This document shows, one piece after another, positions 5,855-8,666 of a stretch of DNA of 8,666 bases. Below the pieces are notes generated by a model. The model was not told the origin of the DNA. It saw only the letters and a program-made list of their open reading frames with translations, and did no database searches. The DNA comes from Candidatus Njordarchaeota archaeon (GTDB lineage: Archaea > Thermoproteota > JANJXX01 > Panguiarchaeales > Panguiarchaeaceae). Every line of letters begins with the position of its first letter. Position 1 is the first letter of the stretch. The stretch is from NCBI GenBank assembly GCA_029855985.1, contig JAGSHR010000276.1, positions 1 through 8,666 on the forward strand. The letters are read 5' to 3'. The position numbers and the translations under genes were made by a program.

Positions 5855-8527
5855 CTATAACTTTCGGATATACAGATAAACCATAATTATAACCGACACT
5901 AAAGCAAGTAAAGTGAACGCCAACAAGACCCCCAAACCATTATATGGATCCAACGGATTAAGCCCCTCCACGTACTCTTGATAGTCTGTTAAGCCATCTC
6001 CGTCAGTGTCATTAACTAATGGATTAGTTCCTATTGAATACTCTTGATAGTCTGTTAAGCCATCTCCGTCAGTGTCATTAACTAATGGATTAGTTCCAAG
6101 TTCGACCTCTAAACCGTCAGGGAGACCGTCCCCATCAGTGTCGGGGTTCTTCGGATCAGTATGGTATTGATACTCCATAGTATTTGGTAAGCCATCTTTG
6201 TCATAGTCATTATAACCATCATATGGATTCGTTGCATTGAAACCGTTTTTAATTTCCCAAAGATCAGGAGCACCATCCCCATCAGTGTCAGGATTTGTGG
6301 GATCTGTACCATATTTATACTCTTGTATGTTCGTTAGCCCATCCCCATCCAGATCAGTCGTGTTATCAGCACCGCTTATGGGGTTCAAACCATAACTAAC
6401 CTCCCAACCGTCAGGTAAACCGTCCCCATCTGTATCATTTAGGTCTGGATTTGTTCCGTAAGCTGCTTCTAATCCATTAACTAAGCCATCATTATCGAGA
6501 TCTTGTAGGGCATCATCGGGATTTGTTGGGTTTAAGCCGTATTTAACCTCATACCCGTCAAGCATACCATCTGAGTCAGTATCAAGGTCAAAAGGATCCG
6601 TGTGATGCAAGTATTCTTGGGTGTTGTTTAAGCCGTCCATATCATTATCTAAACCACCGTCAGTTACATTTAATGGGTTAAAGCCTTTTTCGTACTCGTA
6701 TCCATCTGGCATACCATCTCCATCAGTGTCGGCGACGGCAGGATTTGTGTGTGTTTTGTTAATTTCAAACCAATCCGTTAGTCCATCTCCATCGCTATCG
6801 TTTAACATTGGATTAATTCCATATTCCTGCTCAACCAAGTTTGTTATATTATCGTGATCAAGGTCTTCTAAGGCATCACTTACGTTGTTGTTGTCTGTAT
6901 CAGTCAATAGTGGACTGAGTGATGCATTGTAATTAATCCGATAGTATTGCTCCCAACCATCCATTAACCCGTCTCCATCTGTATCATTTAGCAGAGGATT
7001 GGTATGCATGATCTTTATTTCAGTATAGTCTATGGCAAGATCATTGTCTGTATCGGAATCACCAACTAGAGTACCTTCGGTATTCTCTTCATCATTATAG
7101 AGCCCATCATAGTCATCATCAGAAATCAAGGTTGGATTGTTAACCAGGTAACCCGATGCCCTAGATGTTACCCAATCAACACCATTTCCCGATAAACCAT
7201 ACACTTTCAAACCATTGTCTGTGAATATCAACAAATTGTTAAAGCCATTTCCATCAAAGTCCGTCACTAGAACAAAGTTTGATTGGTTCCAGTCTGGAAT
7301 AATCGTGTTTATTATGTGTCCCGAAGAGTTCACTACGTAATATGTTTCATTATTTGTTTTAATTAGGATTTCAAGCCCGTCATCTGAGTTTAAATCTGCT
7401 ACCACAGGTATTGATGTGGCATTTACTATTTTGGCACTCCAGATTTCATCTGTGGAGTTGATGCAATGTAGAGTGTTGTTATCGTCAAAGACCAATACTT
7501 CGTCTAAACCATCATTGTTGATGTCTGCGGCTAGTGGTTCTATATTAGAAAAGTTCCAACTGAGATGTAGGCTTGCCTCAATATATGGCGAGAGCTCCAC
7601 GATCGATCCGAATAATACGTAGCTATTATTAACAAATATTCCGAATTCATATGGATTCCAACTATACATGGCGTCGTTAGTGTCCAATGTAAAATTCCCT
7701 ATGACAGGTAGAAGATCCAAATTGTCAGTTATTAATTGGGTATTATTTCCATCCAAATATCCCGTCTGTATCTCTGTTAGATTATAGGAGACCATGTATA
7801 AACCACCGGCGACTTCAACGGCTAGTATGATGTGTAGAAAACCATCTCCTTTGTCATCGAAAATCATTGGTGGTGTTAGCAAATTGGGGCTTGAGAAATC
7901 ACCAATTGTCAAACTTTTAATGGTACCATTTGACAGCACGTAAGATAATGACCCCCCTGTGCTTTCAACTATGAATTCTATTTTACCGTCTCCATTCAAA
8001 TCGAAACCAGTTAGCCATTTTGGTGTTAGAGATGTGTTGAACTCGTTTAATACGAAGCCACTCTTATTCACAATAAAGAGTTCTCCAGTATCATTAATTA
8101 TTGATATTTCAAGCTTGCTATCGCCATCAAGATCGGCAACGAAATAGTTTGTGTGAACTTCTCCCGTTTTTATCCTCCACAGAACCTTAACATAAGAGCT
8201 ATTGTAGTAAGAGAAAGCGTAAGTGTAGTTTCCAATTGACGCTATCAAGTCGCTTTTACCATCATCATTGACATCAATAGCGTAAGGATAAGCTGTAACA
8301 TTAGTGATTTGTGTTAAATTAACAAGATCACTGGCATTAAAGTTTGACAGGTGGGATACGTGTGGCACTTGAGTTGTTGCTGCGTAATTAAATTTTGTTT
8401 GCGTCATGGAGTTTCCTGCTTTGCTCATAATGTTCTTTGCTCCAAGCATGGCACTGTGGGAGACAATAGCCAGTCCCAAAACCATCAATAGCAAGATAGC
8501 TCTTCTTCTGTACAAATCACACACCAT
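5855..8527 (-). CDS. Surface protein: beta-propeller head, TSP3-like calcium stalk, C-terminal membrane anchor
   Basis: A very acidic 890-residue secreted or surface protein. A basic N-terminus (YRRR) and hydrophobic residues 10-30 form a signal sequence. Residues about 80-450 hold seven or eight FG-GAP/VCBS-type units with Asp-rich turns such as DVNDDGKSD, DLDGDSKLE, DLNGDGKIE, DINNDGLDE and DFDGNGFNN, expected to form an integrin-alpha-like beta-propeller. About twenty N-x-S/T sites lie in the first 420 residues, suggesting heavy N-glycosylation. Residues about 470-862 contain 17 calcium-loop repeats of the form DxDxDGLxDxxE, often followed by G-x-N-P, as in thrombospondin type 3 repeats; with Ca2+ these form a stiff rod. 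Residues 864-887 are a membrane segment, then RKL. Likely role: an envelope adhesin or scaffold standing off the cell. No enzyme motif is seen. Only two cysteines are present (3 and 355). No strong ribosome binding site precedes the ATG. Confidence 0.92.
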   Translation of the reverse strand: MVCDLYRRRAILLLMVLGLAIVSHSAMLGAKNIMSKAGNSMTQTKFNYAATTQVPHVSHLSNFNASDLVNLTQITNVTAYPYAIDVNDDGKSDLIASIGNYTYAFSYYNSSYVKVLWRIKTGEVHTNYFVADLDGDSKLEISIINDTGELFIVNKSGFVLNEFNTSLTPKWLTGFDLNGDGKIEFIVESTGGSLSYVLSNGTIKSLTIGDFSSPNLLTPPMIFDDKGDGFLHIILAVEVAGGLYMVSYNLTEIQTGYLDGNNTQLITDNLDLLPVIGNFTLDTNDAMYSWNPYEFGIFVNNSYVLFGSIVELSPYIEASLHLSWNFSNIEPLAADINNDGLDEVLVFDDNNTLHCINSTDEIWSAKIVNATSIPVVADLNSDDGLEILIKTNNETYYVVNSSGHIINTIIPDWNQSNFVLVTDFDGNGFNNLLIFTDNGLKVYGLSGNGVDWVTSRASGYLVNNPTLISDDDYDGLYNDEENTEGTLVGDSDTDNDLAIDYTEIKIMHTNPLLNDTDGDGLMDGWEQYYRINYNASLSPLLTDTDNNNVSDALEDLDHDNITNLVEQEYGINPMLNDSDGDGLTDWFEINKTHTNPAVADTDGDGMPDGYEYEKGFNPLNVTDGGLDNDMDGLNNTQEYLHHTDPFDLDTDSDGMLDGYEVKYGLNPTNPDDALQDLDNDGLVNGLEAAYGTNPDLNDTDGDGLPDGWEVSYGLNPISGADNTTDLDGDGLTNIQEYKYGTDPTNPDTDGDGAPDLWEIKNGFNATNPYDGYNDYDKDGLPNTMEYQYHTDPKNPDTDGDGLPDGLEVELGTNPLVNDTDGDGLTDYQEYSIGTNPLVNDTDGDGLTDYQEYVEGLNPLDPYNGLGVLLAFTLLALVSVIIMVYLYIRKL
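5942..7120 (-). repeat. Coding tandem repeats for TSP3-like calcium loops
   Basis: This part of the surface protein gene encodes 17 DxDxDG-type loops (residues about 470-862), spaced about 20-28 residues apart. On the plus strand the recurrent string CCATCAGTGTC or close variants marks many units. Most units have diverged in sequence, so the array is old, apart from the exact duplication at its 3' end. Confidence 0.85.
5973..6097 (-). repeat. Exact 59-base tandem duplication (66-base period)
   Basis: Bases 5973-6031 and 6039-6097 are identical over all 59 positions, with a 66-base (22-residue) period. They encode the last two calcium-loop repeats, each with TNPLVNDTDGDGLTDYQEY. The lack of silent differences points to a recent in-frame duplication or gene conversion. 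Confidence 0.95.
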
Positions 8528-8528
8528 C

Positions 8529-8545
8529 GTTGTTTATTGAACAAC
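8529..8545 (-). promoter_or_regulatory. Small inverted repeat just upstream of the start codon
   Basis: GTTGTT (8529-8534) and AACAAC (8540-8545) are perfect complements with a 5-base loop, ending one base before the ATG of the surface protein gene. In mRNA this could form a weak 6-pair hairpin where a ribosome binding site would normally be. It may be chance. Confidence 0.25.
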
Positions 8546-8577
8546 AAAAAGATACTGATAATTTACGCAATGATTAA

Positions 8578-8606
8578 TTTAAGAAACATAAAAAGTTTTT
8601 CTTAAA
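8578..8606 (-). promoter_or_regulatory. Promoter with inverted repeat for the surface protein gene
   Basis: On the minus strand CTTTTTATGT (8595-8586) with a purine-rich stretch upstream is a plausible TATA/BRE; transcription would start near 8565, about 38 bases before the ATG. A perfect 9-base inverted repeat, TTTAAGAAA at 8578-8586 and TTTCTTAAA at 8598-8606, with an 11-base spacer, brackets this element. The arm centres are 20 bases apart, about two helical turns, as expected for a dimeric repressor site. Confidence 0.4.
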
Positions 8607-8666
8607 GCAACCTGAAATATATGATAAATTAAAATTCACGGATTAATAATATAAATACACTTAAAC

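Noticed and set aside
5942..7120. Regular repeats that might suggest a CRISPR array
   Set aside because: The units are in-frame codons for DxDxDG loops with period tied to codons and varied sequence; there are no identical short repeats with unique spacers.
8528..8666. A possible small RNA or small gene in the right-hand non-coding end
   Set aside because: The stretch is AT-rich with no stable long stem, no tRNA-like fold and no convincing short frame with a ribosome binding site.

Overview
The window looks like a chromosomal segment of a thermophilic archaeon, probably from the TACK/Thermoproteota side. The evidence is a two-domain-of-life EF-2-type GTPase (not EF-G), an archaeal TrmI tRNA methyltransferase, GGTG-type ribosome binding sites, AT-rich TATA-like promoters, T-run ends, and heavy use of AGA/AGG and ATA codons. 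I cannot assign a genus. There is no sign of phage, transposon, CRISPR array or stable RNA gene.

Layout: (1) Positions 1-1327, minus strand: an ABC-2 export operon, made of an ATPase followed by its membrane permease, which runs off the left edge. The two genes overlap by 16 bases. (2) Positions 1446-5102, plus strand: a tight four-gene operon with gaps of 17, 12 and 16 bases. It encodes a zinc-ribbon/winged-helix protein, an EF-2-like GTPase, tRNA (adenine-58-N1) methyltransferase, and a small NYN/PIN-like protein. It diverges from the ABC operon across a 118-base AT-rich promoter region. (3) Positions 5105-5707, minus strand, convergent with the operon: a small protein with a membrane anchor at each end and a probable OB-fold between them. 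(4) Positions 5855-8527, minus strand: an 890-residue surface protein with a signal sequence, an FG-GAP/VCBS-type beta-propeller, a stalk of 17 calcium-loop (thrombospondin type 3-like) repeats and a C-terminal membrane anchor. (5) Positions 8528-8666: an AT-rich leader/promoter region with a striking inverted repeat around a TATA-like element.

The most notable item is the EF-2-like protein. Its GTPase domain, domains II-III and domain V are intact, but domain IV is strongly shortened. It lacks both tip loops that canonical archaeal EF-2 inserts into the decoding centre, including the loop with the histidine that becomes diphthamide, and it lacks the usual C-terminal tail. It is therefore unlikely to be an ordinary translocase. 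Its operon partners (zinc-ribbon DNA/RNA-binding protein, tRNA methylase, possible nuclease-fold protein) suggest a role in ribosome or tRNA maturation, recycling or quality control. That role is inference. The surface protein and the OB-fold membrane protein may act at the cell envelope and show no sequence link to the operon.
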